64,000 nucleotides of DNA from Mesorhizobium sp. Root102 (GTDB lineage: Bacteria; Pseudomonadota; Alphaproteobacteria; Rhizobiales; Rhizobiaceae), in assembly GCF_001425625.1 (NCBI RefSeq), contig NZ_LMCP01000023.1, positions 1,428 to 65,427 of the forward strand, written 5' to 3'. Positions 1 to 9,576 of the stretch are shown here, in pieces. Under the pieces are notes generated by a model, which ran no database searches, was not told where the DNA came from, and was given only the letters and a program-made list of their open reading frames with translations. The stretch's first letter is position 1; every line of letters starts with the position of its first letter. The position numbers and the translations under genes were made by a program.

Positions 1-1854
1 GCGCCGACCGCGAAGAGAAGCGAGTGACCCGCGGGGCGACACGGTCCGAAAAAAACGCAACAGGAGCTTGACCTCAACAACCCCAATCAGAGAAGCCTGG
101 AAGATCTTCTCCGTCTCCTCGATCCGGGTTCCCGCGGGAGCCCGCACATGGAGTTGGATCTGGCCGCCGTCGATCGCGGGAAAGAAATCGCGACCGACGA
201 GCGTCGACAGCACGGCGCCCAACACGAGCACCACGGCTGCAATGACGGGAACGATGAACCGGCGCCTGAGGAGTACGGCCAGCAACTCGGTATAGTGCAG
301 GCGCATGGCCTCGAAACCACGTTCGAACCTGGCGTGAAACCTGCCGAACCAGCCCGTCGAGGCGCCGTGGCGCTCCCTTTTGAGCAGCAACCCGATGGTG
401 ATTGGAGTGAGCGTCCTCGAAAGTCCATAGGATGCGAGCATCGCGAACACGACGGCAAGACCGAGCGGCGTGAACAGATATTTTGCCGGACCTTCCAGAA
501 AGACCACCGATGTGAACACGCAGCTTATCGCCAGCGTCGACACCAGGGTCGGCACGGCGATGCCGGCTGCTCCATGCAGCGTCGCCTGCGGCAGCATCTG
601 TCCTTCCTCGGTGAGCAGGCGATGGGTGTTCTCGAGCGTCACCGTCGAATCGTCGACGAGGATGCCAATTGCCAGCGCCAGGCCCCCCAGCGTCATCGTA
701 TTGAGCGTTTCGCCCAGGAAATACAGCGCCACGACCGACGACAGGATCGCAAGCGGGATCGAGATCATGACGACCAGCGTCGATCGCCACGATCCGAGAA
801 ACAGCAGGATCATCAGGGCGGTGAGCGCGGCCGCGAGCACGCCCTCACGCAGCACGCCGGCGATCGATTGCTTGACGAACACCGACTGGTCGAAGAGCTC
901 TCTGATTTCCATGCCGGGAGGCGCCGCGGCACGCGCCGTCTTCAAGGCATCCCGAACGGCATCGACCACCTCCAGCGTCGAGGCATTGCCGTTCTTGATG
1001 ATGCTGAGCAGAACCGAATGTCGGCCGTTCTCGCGAACGATGTTCTGCTGAACGAGCCATCCGTCATGAACCTGGCCGACATCCTTGACGAACACCGTGG
1101 CGCCATTCACGACCTTGACCGGAATGTTGTTGAGCTCGTCGATGGTTGCCGGCGTGGCGTTGGTGCGCACGACATACTGCGTGTTGCCGATCTTGGCGGT
1201 GCCCGACGGCAAGGTCAGGTTCTGGGCGTTGACCGCGCCGACGACGTCGAGCGGCGTCAGGCCCTTGGCCAGGAGCTTCGACGGGTCGAGGTCGACCATG
1301 ATCTGGCGATATTTCCCGCCCGCGGGTGTTGGCAGCGTGACACCTGGGATCGGGGCCAGTTGCTGGCGGATCCGATAGATGCCGTAGTCGTAGAGCTGCT
1401 GTTCGTTGAGGGTGTCGGAGCTCAGGCTGATCTGCAGGACCGGCACGCTGGAGGCGTTGAACTGCACCACGAGCGGTGCCTGGATTCCCGGTGGCAGGAG
1501 GGCGCGAATGGCGTTTGTCGCCGAAACGATCTGCGCGATAGCGAGATCGAGATTCACATCCTGCTGAAAATAGATCTTCTGGACCGACAGTCCCCCCAGG
1601 GTCTGCGCCTCGATGTTCTTGATGCCATTGACGTTGGAGCTGATCGCATACTGGCTGTACGTGGTGACGCGCTGTTCCATCTCCGGCGTGCTGAGGCCGC
1701 TATAGCTCCAGATTACAGTCACCACCGGAATGTTGATTTCCGGAAAGACGTCCAATCGCATCTCGCGACTTGCGACGGCGCCGAGAAAGAGAATCAAGGC
1801 AGCCAGCACATAGAACGTGTGCGGAAATCGAAGCGCGAACCGAACGATGCCCAT
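1..1854 (-). CDS. RND efflux transporter, HAE-1/AcrB type (partial, runs off left edge)
   Basis: Inner-membrane proton-driven drug/solute exporter subunit that would work with a periplasmic adaptor and an outer-membrane channel. The frame reads from ATG at 1854 to base 1 (618 codons) without a stop. It starts MGIVRFALRFPHTFYVLAAL (TM1), followed by the conserved DVFPEINIPVV stretch, a porter domain, TM helices, and the family motif GILVDDSTVTLENTH. The second half begins with a new TM segment and GRDFFPAIDGGQIQLHVRAP. Family proteins are about 1,050 residues, so only the first half is here. After KIFQ (around base 97) the sequence stops resembling the family, so the gene may be truncated. No adaptor gene lies upstream. 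The assignment to the family is firm; the state of the C-terminus is uncertain. Confidence 0.85.
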   Translation of the reverse strand, partial: MGIVRFALRFPHTFYVLAALILFLGAVASREMRLDVFPEINIPVVTVIWSYSGLSTPEMEQRVTTYSQYAISSNVNGIKNIEAQTLGGLSVQKIYFQQDVNLDLAIAQIVSATNAIRALLPPGIQAPLVVQFNASSVPVLQISLSSDTLNEQQLYDYGIYRIRQQLAPIPGVTLPTPAGGKYRQIMVDLDPSKLLAKGLTPLDVVGAVNAQNLTLPSGTAKIGNTQYVVRTNATPATIDELNNIPVKVVNGATVFVKDVGQVHDGWLVQQNIVRENGRHSVLLSIIKNGNASTLEVVDAVRDALKTARAAAPPGMEIRELFDQSVFVKQSIAGVLREGVLAAALTALMILLFLGSWRSTLVVMISIPLAILSSVVALYFLGETLNTMTLGGLALAIGILVDDSTVTLENTHRLLTEEGQMLPQATLHGAAGIAVPTLVSTLAISCVFTSVVFLEGPAKYLFTPLGLAVVFAMLASYGLSRTLTPITIGLLLKRERHGASTGWFGRFHARFERGFEAMRLHYTELLAVLLRRRFIVPVIAAVVLVLGAVLSTLVGRDFFPAIDGGQIQLHVRAPAGTRIEETEKIFQASLIGVVEVKLLLRFFRTVSPRGSLASLRGRR

Positions 1855-2227
1855 GTCTCAGCCGACGACCTTCCTGGCGACATTAGTCGGAACGGCTCGA
1901 GCGATGAACGTCGCCGTATTGCCGGATTTTGGTGAGTGTCTCCGAAATGACTTTGCGCCCATTGCTTTGAATGTCCGGCGCCGAGCGTTGCCCTGTGACG
2001 CCGCCAGGCTCATGACCGGGCGCAATCCGCCCCATGGCCAGCGCGACCGGTCAGTCATCGTCAGCTTTGCTGGGGACGAACTGGTTTGGGCACATCAGTG
2101 CGGCGAGCGAGACCAATCCTGCCAGCATGTGGATGCAGCGCGCAGCAGGCGGGTCGTCGCCGGGACGGCCCGCCCAGGCCGTCAGGCCCGTCCGCATCGC
2201 TTCGCCGGGGCAGTTTCAAATCCAATG
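1855..2227. other. Intergenic stretch with a doubtful small ORF
   Basis: No recognisable gene. On the minus strand a 48-codon frame (2197 to 2051) could encode a small protein with one hydrophobic segment (HMLAGLVSLAALM) and a C-terminus FVPSKADDD. There is no clear ribosome binding site and I do not recognise it. Another minus-strand frame ends three bases before the RND start codon but looks non-coding. Confidence 0.3.
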
Positions 2228-3013
2228 TCATCGGCCCGCGGCAGCCAGAATGAGGTCAGCCACCTCCTTGGGATGGGAAACCAGCGACAGGTGGCCCGCA
2301 TCGATCTCCACCGTTGTCGCGTGCATGCGTTTCGCGAGAAACCGCTCGAGGTCAGGGTTGATCGTCTTGTCCTGCTTCGACACCGCATAGAACGATGGCT
2401 TGGAATGCCATGCAGCTTCGCTGGTTCGTCCGCCGAAGATAGTCGCTGCGGTGGGCTCCTGAACCGCATACAAGATCTTCGCTTGCCTGGGCGCGACACC
2501 GTTCGCGAAGTATTTCAGGAATGAATCTTCGGACAATCTGGAGAAACCATCGTTCACCTGGATGCCGGCCCGGACGGGTCCTGCGGGAAATTCTGCGGAG
2601 AGAGCGACGAAATCCTCACCGGCATCCGGTGCTCGCGCGGCCACATAGACCAGCGATGTGACCTTGGGATCAGCCCCCGCTTCGCTGATGACGGTGCCGC
2701 CCCAGGAATGCGCTACCAGCACGGTTGGTCCATCCTGCAGCGCCAGCGCCCGGCGCGTCTCCGCGATCGAGTCTGCCAGCGATGTCAGTGGATTCTGCAC
2801 TGCGGTTACGCTCAGGCCGGCTGCCTGAAGGAGCGGGATTACCTCGGCCCAGCTCGATCCGTCCGCCCATGCTCCGTGCACGAGCACGACGTTGCGCGCC
2901 ACGGTATGCGCGGGCTTGGGCGCGGGCTTGGGATTTTCGGCCGCGTCCGCCACGGCGACTCCCGACAGGCCGAGAGTGATGGCAATTGCGATGGCATTGA
3001 TGATCTCGCGCAC
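2228..3013 (-). CDS. Secreted alpha/beta hydrolase
   Basis: Predicted serine hydrolase or esterase of the Abhydrolase_6 type, exported to the periplasm; substrate unknown. The start is taken as GTG at 3013, behind AAAGGAAGAG, giving 261 residues. An upstream extension of the frame exists but looks non-coding. The N-terminus INAIAIAITLGLSGVAVADA is a signal peptide. The core shows VVLVHGAWADGSSW (oxyanion loop), the nucleophile elbow VAHSWGGT (Ser), and a C-terminal catalytic His in DAGHLSLVSHP. Relatives are often annotated as salicylate esterase-like, but no specific substrate can be inferred here. A decayed relative lies at 18093-18470. Confidence 0.85.
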   Translation of the reverse strand: MREIINAIAIAITLGLSGVAVADAAENPKPAPKPAHTVARNVVLVHGAWADGSSWAEVIPLLQAAGLSVTAVQNPLTSLADSIAETRRALALQDGPTVLVAHSWGGTVISEAGADPKVTSLVYVAARAPDAGEDFVALSAEFPAGPVRAGIQVNDGFSRLSEDSFLKYFANGVAPRQAKILYAVQEPTAATIFGGRTSEAAWHSKPSFYAVSKQDKTINPDLERFLAKRMHATTVEIDAGHLSLVSHPKEVADLILAAAGR

Positions 3014-3324
3014 GGTCTCTTCCTTTACTTTTTGCAAACAATCGAACGCGCCGATGACCGATATGAGGGCCGACGATGCGGTAGAAAATCCTGCGGGCGG
3101 CCCCGTTGCCGAGGCGTTTGCGGAGGCAGCTCGTTGCGACAATCTCGATTTCGCGGTTCGGCGTCTTTCAGAAACGCCCCTGCCTTTCTCGCCACGCACG
3201 GACAGGTCCGGTGGCGAACGTGACGGGCGCGCGTCCGCAGCGACCGAAACCACCAAAAGGGCGGCGGATCGCTGGTGCGATCCACCGCCAGTTCGGGCGC
3301 CCGCGGGAGGAGCGGACGGGCGCC
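3014..3324. other. Intergenic, no feature seen
   Basis: About 310 bases between the hydrolase start and the end of the PAS-like gene. Frames here are shadows of neighbouring reading frames. I see no RNA gene, repeat or convincing promoter. Confidence 0.4.
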
Positions 3325-3894
3325 TCAGGTGTTCGGCAGAATGGCGCGTGCGCGGCGTGCGCGGGAGCTTCGCCTCCAACGCAACGCTTCGCCGCGTGGA
3401 AGAGGTTGGGCGGCAAACATTGGGTGAGGGGCAAAGAACAGGGCGACGAGAAGTCGCGTGGCGGAAAGCTCGTCGCCGGCCGTCGGCAGCGCCAGCATCG
3501 CACACTCCCAAATCCGTCCATCGAACGCCCAGGTCGCGTGTCGCGCTTGCGGCAACTGCTCCGCCGCGGCCCGCACGCACAGCCGGCGCAGCTGCCCGCG
3601 GCTTGGTTGGGGGAGCGCAGACAGTCTGTGACCACTCCGGTCCCCCCCACAAAGCGCGTCCAGCGCCGCGCCCCACCTCGCAAACATGAAGTCGGCTCCC
3701 CGCTCAAGCACCACCGCTTCGGCAAGATAGGGTTCCAGAATCCCAAACTGTGCCAGCTCGTCACCGCCGCTCGCGCTTTCGGGGCCGCGGCCGAGCCCGT
3801 CAAACCACTTGGCTGCGACCCAGCGCGACGCAGCTCGAAGATCTCCGCGGTCGAGCCGCCAAGGGTAGGCCCGGCATTGGTCATGGGAACTCAT
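3325..3894 (-). CDS. PAS_5-like hypothetical protein
   Basis: A 189-residue protein read from ATG 3894, behind a GGAG spaced seven bases; a longer frame from 3924 has a poorer start. The middle (about residues 60-130) has the look of the alphaproteobacterial PAS_5 family: a run resembling ILEPYLAEAVVLER, then FMFARWGAALDALCGGD, then HATWAFDGRIWECAMLALPT. Such proteins are small cytoplasmic sensory or adaptor proteins of unknown role. The C-terminus is rich in Arg and Ala. Family assignment is tentative, made from pattern resemblance only. It is flanked by the hydrolase and the FdhF-like oxidoreductase on the same strand, with no sign of an operon. Confidence 0.5.
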   Translation of the reverse strand: MSSHDQCRAYPWRLDRGDLRAASRWVAAKWFDGLGRGPESASGGDELAQFGILEPYLAEAVVLERGADFMFARWGAALDALCGGDRSGHRLSALPQPSRGQLRRLCVRAAAEQLPQARHATWAFDGRIWECAMLALPTAGDELSATRLLVALFFAPHPMFAAQPLPRGEALRWRRSSRARRARAILPNT

Positions 3895-4090
3895 TTTTGC
3901 CACTCCGATTTCCTTTCGAAGCAAATCTTGTGGACGTCAGTGAACGACCAACACCTCGAAAAGTATTGCCATTGGGCCCGTTCGCTTTTGTGAAGGAACG
4001 TTCGCCGGAAAGATGCGCACGATCTCGAAGCGGCAGGGAAAAAGTTCATCGTGAGGGGTGAACCGAAGGCACGCGAGCTCGCACCTATGA

Positions 4091-6379
4091 TCAGCCCGCC
4101 TCGGTACGCGAACGCGAAATGCGAATCGGAATAGCTTTGTAGGAGGGCGTGAAGCTCATCGGATCGTGCGAATAGAGCGGCACGAGAGGGTTTGCCTCGG
4201 GATAGTAGGCAGCACAGCTGCCATTCGGGAACGAATACGGGACGACCCGAAAATTGGACAGGCGGCGTTCAACGCCGTCGGTGGACAGAGTGATCAAGTC
4301 GACGCGGTCGTCGGCCTGGAGGCCACGCCTTTCCATCTCCTGTTCATTGAGGAAGACCACGTCGCGCTGACCGAAGACACCGCGATAGCGGTCGGACATC
4401 GAATATATCGTGGTGTTGTACTGATCATGACTGCGCACCGTCGTCAGCCATAGTACGTCGAGACTGTCCTGGCGCGGATCCTCGCCGAGGCCGTCGAAGA
4501 CAAGGAAATTCGCCTTGCCAGAAGCTGTCGCCCAGATGCGTTCGCGCGCGTTTGATGTCAGATGGAAGCCGCCCGGGATGCGAATGCGGGCATTGTAGCC
4601 CTGGAAGATCGGGAACACGTCTTCGATCGCGTCGCGGATAAGGTCGTAGTCGGCGGTAAAGCTTTCCCAGTCGACGACGGAACGTGCACCCATTGTTGCC
4701 CGCGCAATGCCTGCGACGATTGCAGGTTCGCTCCTCAGGTGCTCTGACGCCGGAACATTGCGGCCCGCCGACGCGTGCACCATCGACATCGAATCCTCGA
4801 CCGTGATCGACTGCGGCCCTGTTGCCTGGACGTCGACTTCGGTGCGCCCGAGGCAAGGCAGGATCAACGCGTCGCGCCCGTGTACCAGATGGCTGCGATT
4901 GAGCTTGGTCGACACTTGGACCGTCAGGTCGAGCTTGCGCCAGGCAGCGCGTGTCACTTCCCAGTCGGGGATTGCGGACACGAAGTTGCCACCTAAGGCG
5001 AAGAACACTTTCACCTTGCCGTCTTTCATGGCCTCCAGCGCGGTCACGACGTTGTGGCCGTGCTGGGACGGCGGCTCGAAGCCGAAGCGGCGCTCAAGCC
5101 GATCGAGAAATTCCTTTGTCGGCGTTTCGGTGATGCCGACTGTGCGATCGCCCTGGACGTTGGAGTGGCCGCGTACGGGGCAAAGCCCGGCGCCCTCACG
5201 GCCGATATGACCGCGCAGCAGCGAGAGATTCGCCAGCTGCTGCACGCTTTGTGCGCCCCGCCGGTGCTGCGTGATGCCCATGCCATAGACAATGATCGCT
5301 CGTTCGGCCTGCATATAGGCGCGAGCGGCGTATTCGATGTCGTCGCGAGCGAGTCCTGACTGAGACACGATGTCTTCCCATCGCGTCGCCCGCAGGTCGG
5401 CGGTGAGAGCTTCGATACCCGTCGTATGGCCCTTGATGAAATCCCAGTCGAGGATCGCCGGCAGTTCGTCTGCGCGCGCCGCATCGTCTGCCTCAATGAG
5501 AACTTTCATGAGTCCCTTGACGACCGCGACGTCGCCGCCGACACGCACCTGATAAAGCTTGGCGCTGATCGGCGTCGACGTAAGCGTTGCCATTTCGATC
5601 GGGCTCTGGGGCGACTGGAATCGCTCTAGAGCGCGCTCGCGGAACGGATTGAAGGACATGATGGTTGCGCCGCGCCGCGAGGCGTTGCGCAGGCTCGTCA
5701 TCATGCGAGGGCTGTTCGTTCCCGGATTCTGTCCGAAGATGAAGATGCAGTCCGTCTTGTCGAAATCGGAAAGCAGGCAGGTACCCTTGCCGACGCCGAG
5801 CGAGTGCGGCAGGCCGACGCTGGTGGCCTCGTGGCACATGTTCGAGCAATCAGGGAAATTGTTGGTGCCGAACTCGCGCACGAAGAGCTGGTAGAGGAAC
5901 GCTGCCTCGTTCGAGGTGCGGCCGGATGTGTAGAACTCGGCCATGTTGGGAGACGGCAATCCGTTGAGGTGGCGGGCAACGATTGCAAAGGCCTCGTCCC
6001 AACCGACCGGCACGTAGTGGTCAGATGCGGCGTCGTAGGCCATCGGATGGGTCAGTCGCCCAACCATCTCGAGATCGAAATCGCTCCAGCTTGAAAGCTC
6101 GGCAACGGTATGGACGGCGAAAAACTCCGGCGTGCAGCGTTTCGCCGTGGCTTCCCAGGCAACCGCCTTGCCTCCGTTCTCGCAAAACTCGAAGGATGAA
6201 GTGTGCTTGGGGTCCGGCCAGGCGCAGCCGGGGCAATCAAATCCCTCCGGTTGGTTCATGCGCCCCAGAGTGGCCGCCCCCTTGATCGGGATTCCTTGCT
6301 CGACAAGGTGTTCGCCCAGCGCCTTGAGTGCTCCCCATCCGCCGGCCGGGGCATTGTAGGGACGGATATCATTGGCCAT
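4091..6379 (-). CDS. FdhF/YdeP family molybdopterin oxidoreductase
   Basis: Cytoplasmic molybdopterin-dependent oxidoreductase of the formate-dehydrogenase-H-like YdeP family; the true substrate of this subfamily is uncertain. It has 762 residues, matching the usual length of about 760. Cys49-x-x-Cys52 and Cys66 near the N-terminus suggest the iron-sulfur site. Further family blocks are FYTSGRTSNEAAFLYQLFVR, FPDCSNMCHEATSVGLPHSL, FIFGQNPGTNSPRM and a C-terminal molydopterin-binding domain including LNEQEMERRGLQADDRV. ATG 6379 was chosen because MANDIRPYNAPAGGWGA is the family start; the frame extends upstream without coding character. The AraC gene transcribed toward it ends about 100 bases upstream and is a candidate regulator. 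Confidence 0.88.
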   Translation of the reverse strand: MANDIRPYNAPAGGWGALKALGEHLVEQGIPIKGAATLGRMNQPEGFDCPGCAWPDPKHTSSFEFCENGGKAVAWEATAKRCTPEFFAVHTVAELSSWSDFDLEMVGRLTHPMAYDAASDHYVPVGWDEAFAIVARHLNGLPSPNMAEFYTSGRTSNEAAFLYQLFVREFGTNNFPDCSNMCHEATSVGLPHSLGVGKGTCLLSDFDKTDCIFIFGQNPGTNSPRMMTSLRNASRRGATIMSFNPFRERALERFQSPQSPIEMATLTSTPISAKLYQVRVGGDVAVVKGLMKVLIEADDAARADELPAILDWDFIKGHTTGIEALTADLRATRWEDIVSQSGLARDDIEYAARAYMQAERAIIVYGMGITQHRRGAQSVQQLANLSLLRGHIGREGAGLCPVRGHSNVQGDRTVGITETPTKEFLDRLERRFGFEPPSQHGHNVVTALEAMKDGKVKVFFALGGNFVSAIPDWEVTRAAWRKLDLTVQVSTKLNRSHLVHGRDALILPCLGRTEVDVQATGPQSITVEDSMSMVHASAGRNVPASEHLRSEPAIVAGIARATMGARSVVDWESFTADYDLIRDAIEDVFPIFQGYNARIRIPGGFHLTSNARERIWATASGKANFLVFDGLGEDPRQDSLDVLWLTTVRSHDQYNTTIYSMSDRYRGVFGQRDVVFLNEQEMERRGLQADDRVDLITLSTDGVERRLSNFRVVPYSFPNGSCAAYYPEANPLVPLYSHDPMSFTPSYKAIPIRISRSRTEAG

Positions 6380-6479
6380 CGGATATGCCTTTACGGAGAG
6401 CGGAGGAATCCTCCCTAGGCAAGGGAGCATTCCGGGAAGCAACATCTTTCCATGGCAGTGGTGCTGCCGGCGATGTCGA

Positions 6480-7556
6480 CTATGTTGCGGCGGCAGCGCT
6501 GCGGGGCGACAACTCTCCCGGAGATGCCAGCTGAATGGGCCGCGTATCCGACCCACGAGACGGGTAGCGCCAACAGGCGGGATCGCTGTCGGAAGGGCGA
6601 TCCGCGACATCCGTGCGATTGCCGCAACGCCAGCGATAGGGGGTCTCGCCAACAAAACGTCTGAAGACCGTGGTGAAATGGGCTTGGTTCTGGAAGCCAA
6701 CGCTCAGTGCCACATCGACCAGGGTCATCTCGGTCTCGATGAGCATCTGCTTGGCGCGGTCAATCCGTCGCCGCAGTAGGAATACATGCGGGCGAATGCC
6801 GGTGGCCGCCCGGAACTGTGCAGCGAAATACATTCGGCTGAGCCCCGCCACTGCTGCCATGTCGGCGAGTGCAATCTTCTCATCGAGATGTGAATCGACG
6901 TATTCGACGACGCGCTTCCATCGCCATCTCGGCAGGGCGGCCGTAGCACGTGCTGTCGGCTGATCCAGATCTGGCTCCGGATCTGAGCGCAGCGTGAGCA
7001 AGCGGGTTACGATGGCAAGGCGGACTGCGTCGGCATAGAGGTTGCCAAATCCATCATGACTGCTTTCGGCCGCCTCGAGCGCCCTGGAAAGACGCTCGAC
7101 GACCGGATCGGAGGAGTGCCGTTCCGGGACCAGTTCGGCAAGGCCGAGGTCCCGAGGCGCGTGCAAGATGTTCAGCCCGTCGATCGCGATTTGGCCTGCT
7201 TCGGCGAATTGCGCCATGGTCCCTCTGGGCACCGCTGCGGGCTCAGGGTCTGCCGCTGCATTTGCATGCATCGTCAGACCGCCGCGACGGGGTTGCAGCA
7301 TCGCTGTCGCGGACATCGAGAGAACGACATTCATATGAGTGAGGGGGATCGAAATCATGCCGGAATCTGGCGCCACCGGGTAGGTGCCGCGGCTTGCGTC
7401 GAACGGGTCGAACAATGACGAGCCGAATTCAGGCGTTCGCGGCGGGCCGGCGGCGTGCATCGGTCGGGCCGTGCCGTCGCGTCGAGGGAGGACGGGCCGA
7501 TCCTCTCCCGGCTGCCGATCGTAATATTCGTATACAGACAATGAGTGGAACTGCAT
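6480..7556 (-). CDS. AraC family transcriptional regulator
   Basis: DNA-binding regulator of 358 residues. The C-terminal third carries the two helix-turn-helix units of AraC/XylS proteins: EKIALADMAAVAGLSRMYFA, then the linker helix, then MTLVDVALSVGFQNQAHFTT and the tail FRRFVGETPYRWR. The N-terminal portion has no recognised ligand domain. The C-terminus extends about 45 residues beyond the usual family end and is rich in Arg, Ser and Pro. It is on the same strand and just upstream of the FdhF-like oxidoreductase, which it may control; that is inference from position only. Confidence 0.85.
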   Translation of the reverse strand: MQFHSLSVYEYYDRQPGEDRPVLPRRDGTARPMHAAGPPRTPEFGSSLFDPFDASRGTYPVAPDSGMISIPLTHMNVVLSMSATAMLQPRRGGLTMHANAAADPEPAAVPRGTMAQFAEAGQIAIDGLNILHAPRDLGLAELVPERHSSDPVVERLSRALEAAESSHDGFGNLYADAVRLAIVTRLLTLRSDPEPDLDQPTARATAALPRWRWKRVVEYVDSHLDEKIALADMAAVAGLSRMYFAAQFRAATGIRPHVFLLRRRIDRAKQMLIETEMTLVDVALSVGFQNQAHFTTVFRRFVGETPYRWRCGNRTDVADRPSDSDPACWRYPSRGSDTRPIQLASPGELSPRSAAAAT

Positions 7557-7975
7557 TGGACCATGCTCCTCTGCCCTCAGAATTTTCTTCTGCTTGCTGG
7601 GTCAAGGTACACGGGTGGGAAACCTGCTCCATTGAATGGCAGTCTGAATGGATCATATCATCTGCTATGCGGCATATACGATGGTATCTACTATTGGCGA
7701 CGGCGGCTTGGGCTCTGGCGATGACAGCAACCTTGGGCAGGGAGGCCGCCGGCGCCGGGCGATAATGATATCTCACGGTGCAATTGAACCGCGACGCCGC
7801 AGCGTAACCGTACGGTTTTACGACCGGTCGCCAGGTCACGGCATCGCTGCCTGTGAACCTCATCTCGCTCAAACCTCTGTATAGTTTCGGTCCTGGTCCT
7901 ACGCTGTATGCTGGTGCCGAGATGACATCGGGCCGGGGCGACGCCGGGCGATACAGTCTCCGGGGGGACACCGAG
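7557..7975. other. Intergenic between divergent AraC and receiver genes
   Basis: About 420 bases that must hold both divergent promoters. Relatively AT-rich patches occur around 7630-7700. I could not define a -35/-10 pair or a convincing operator, and no FNR-type TTGAT-N4-ATCAA box was seen. Confidence 0.4.
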
Positions 7976-8365
7976 GTGCCGAAAATTCCGATGGTTGCCA
8001 TTGTTGACGACGACGAGGCGATCCGCACGTCCACCGCGAATCTGATGCGTTCCTTCGGCTTTGCCGCGAACCTGTTTGCCTCGGGCGAGGAACTCTTGCA
8101 TTCGCCCCGGCTCGCCGACGCCTGCTGTGTCATCACCGATGTGCAGATGCCGGGAATGAACGGTTTGGAATTGCAGACGTTGCTCCTGGCACGTGGCCAC
8201 ACCGTTCCGGTGATCCTTATCACAGCCTATCCTGACGAACGCACCCGGCAAAATGCCCTCGCTGCGGGGGCCGCAGGCTTCTTTTACAAGCCTTTTGACG
8301 CCGCCGCCATGATCCGGTGCATCGCCGATGCGCTGAACTGGCCACGCGAGAACAAGCCGGAATGA
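7976..8365 (+). CDS. Single-domain response regulator (FixJ-type receiver)
   Basis: A stand-alone phosphoacceptor domain of 129 residues from GTG 7976, which sits behind a G-rich ribosome site; an in-frame upstream extension looks non-coding. Receiver landmarks are all present: the acidic pair in VAIVDDDEAIR, the phospho-acceptor Asp in CVITDVQMPGMNGLE, the Thr in VILITAYPDE, and the Lys in GFFYKPFDA. There is no output domain, so it probably passes phosphate or binds a partner. It is most like the receivers of FixJ/TodT-type regulators. A full FixJ-type regulator follows 358 bases downstream, but no histidine kinase is seen nearby. Confidence 0.85.
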   Translation: MPKIPMVAIVDDDEAIRTSTANLMRSFGFAANLFASGEELLHSPRLADACCVITDVQMPGMNGLELQTLLLARGHTVPVILITAYPDERTRQNALAAGAAGFFYKPFDAAAMIRCIADALNWPRENKPE

Positions 8366-8722
8366 CCTCTTCGTGGTAATCCGAGCGCTGCCACCTCCAT
8401 GCTCTTGGAGCAAAGTCGCGTGCGTTCCAAATAGGCACTTGCGTTCGTTCCGGGTAGATTGCCGCCAACCTGTGCGGTTGAATTCCAAGCAGGTTTCGGT
8501 GATCGCCTGTCTGGCATTGCTGCGCAAGGGGCGCGACTGTGGAGCATCGGCGCGGTGGATCGGTGGTGTTGATGGTGTATTTGAACGAACCATGGCGGAA
8601 GCGGTCCGATCTCCTTCGGCATTGCCGACAGTCTCGCCCTGGTGGGCCTCGTTGCCGAATTAATATGCTAAGATGGCGCTGGGCCATCCCGCAGCAGGAA
8701 TCGTGAGAGGTGTACCGCTATC
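8366..8722. other. Intergenic between two response regulator genes
   Basis: About 357 bases between the single-domain receiver and the FixJ-type regulator. No gene, terminator hairpin or repeat was recognised. Promoter elements were not resolved. Confidence 0.4.
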
Positions 8723-9376
8723 GTGACAGCAGGTTCCAATCCAGGCCGAACCGCGTCGACCGCTTTTGCGTCGACCGTCTATGTCATCGATGATGACAAC
8801 GCTGTGCGGGATGCCCTGAGCGGCTTGTTCAGATCTGTGGGGCTGCATGTCGAGCTGTTCGCCTCCGCCAGCCAATTCCTGCAGGGCAAACTGCCGGAAA
8901 CGCCAAGCTGCCTCGTGCTCGATATCCGGTTGCCCGGCGTAAGCGGCCTTGATTTCCAGGCTCATCTTGCAAAGTCGAACATTCAAATGCCGGTTGTCTT
9001 CATGACCGGACACGGCGATGTCTCGATGTCGGTGCGCGCGATGAAAGCCGGGGCGATCGATTTTCTGACCAAACCGTTCCGGGACCAGGACATGCTTGAT
9101 GCGGTCTTCGGCGCACTCGAGAACGACCGCATAAGGTGGGAATCCGACCGGGAAGCGGCAACGATATCAGCCCTCTACCAAACACTGACTTCTCGCGAAA
9201 AGGAGGTCATGTTTTTCGTGACCAAGGGCTTGATGAACAAGCAGATCGCGGGCGAGATGGGCCTCAGCGAAATTACGGTCAAGATCCATCGCGGGCATCT
9301 CATGCGCAAGATGGCGGTCCGAACCTTGCCCGACCTAGTACGGATTGCTGAACGGTTGGGCCTCCGAAGCGACTAG
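8723..9376 (+). CDS. FixJ/TtrR family two-component response regulator
   Basis: A transcription factor of 217 residues from GTG 8723. The N-terminal receiver shows TVYVIDDDNAVRDALS, the phospho-acceptor Asp in CLVLDIRLPGVSGLD, Thr in VVFMTGHGDV and Lys in DFLTKPFRD. The C-terminal LuxR-type helix-turn-helix begins at LTSREKEVMFFVTKGLMNKQ and continues with GLSEITVKIHRGHLMRKM. The family includes FixJ, TtrR and TodT/StyR. The cognate kinase is not in the window. The preceding receiver-only protein might share its phosphate source; this is inference. Confidence 0.9.
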   Translation: MTAGSNPGRTASTAFASTVYVIDDDNAVRDALSGLFRSVGLHVELFASASQFLQGKLPETPSCLVLDIRLPGVSGLDFQAHLAKSNIQMPVVFMTGHGDVSMSVRAMKAGAIDFLTKPFRDQDMLDAVFGALENDRIRWESDREAATISALYQTLTSREKEVMFFVTKGLMNKQIAGEMGLSEITVKIHRGHLMRKMAVRTLPDLVRIAERLGLRSD

Positions 9377-9576
9377 CGATGGCAAAGTCGTCATCCGGTA
9401 TCGTGCGAAAATATTTCGATCCCGCCCGCTCGCTCCAGCAGTTCTCGATGCGGTTGCCGCGGTCCGGCCAAACACTGTCTCCGCCGTTCGCCGGATATGA
9501 CCCCGGGGACGCCGCGCCGGCGTGGACGGCCGGTGCCTTGGGCTCGTCATGAAAACGGCCCCGGTTCATTCTTCGC

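Noticed and set aside
148..1935. 595-codon plus-strand open frame, rich in Arg, His and Gln
   Set aside because: It is antisense to the RND gene, whose minus-strand frame gives clear family motifs; the plus frame has repetitive composition typical of a GC-rich shadow.
1858..2058. 66-codon minus-strand frame directly before the RND start
   Set aside because: No ribosome site, no family resemblance, basic shadow-like composition.
3014..3676. Upstream extension of the alpha/beta hydrolase frame to 3676
   Set aside because: The extension has no coding character and lies ahead of the signal peptide; GTG 3013 has a good ribosome site.
7429..8223. 264-codon minus-strand open frame
   Set aside because: Antisense to the receiver gene and the AraC promoter region; composition is Ser/Arg/Pro-rich with no motif.
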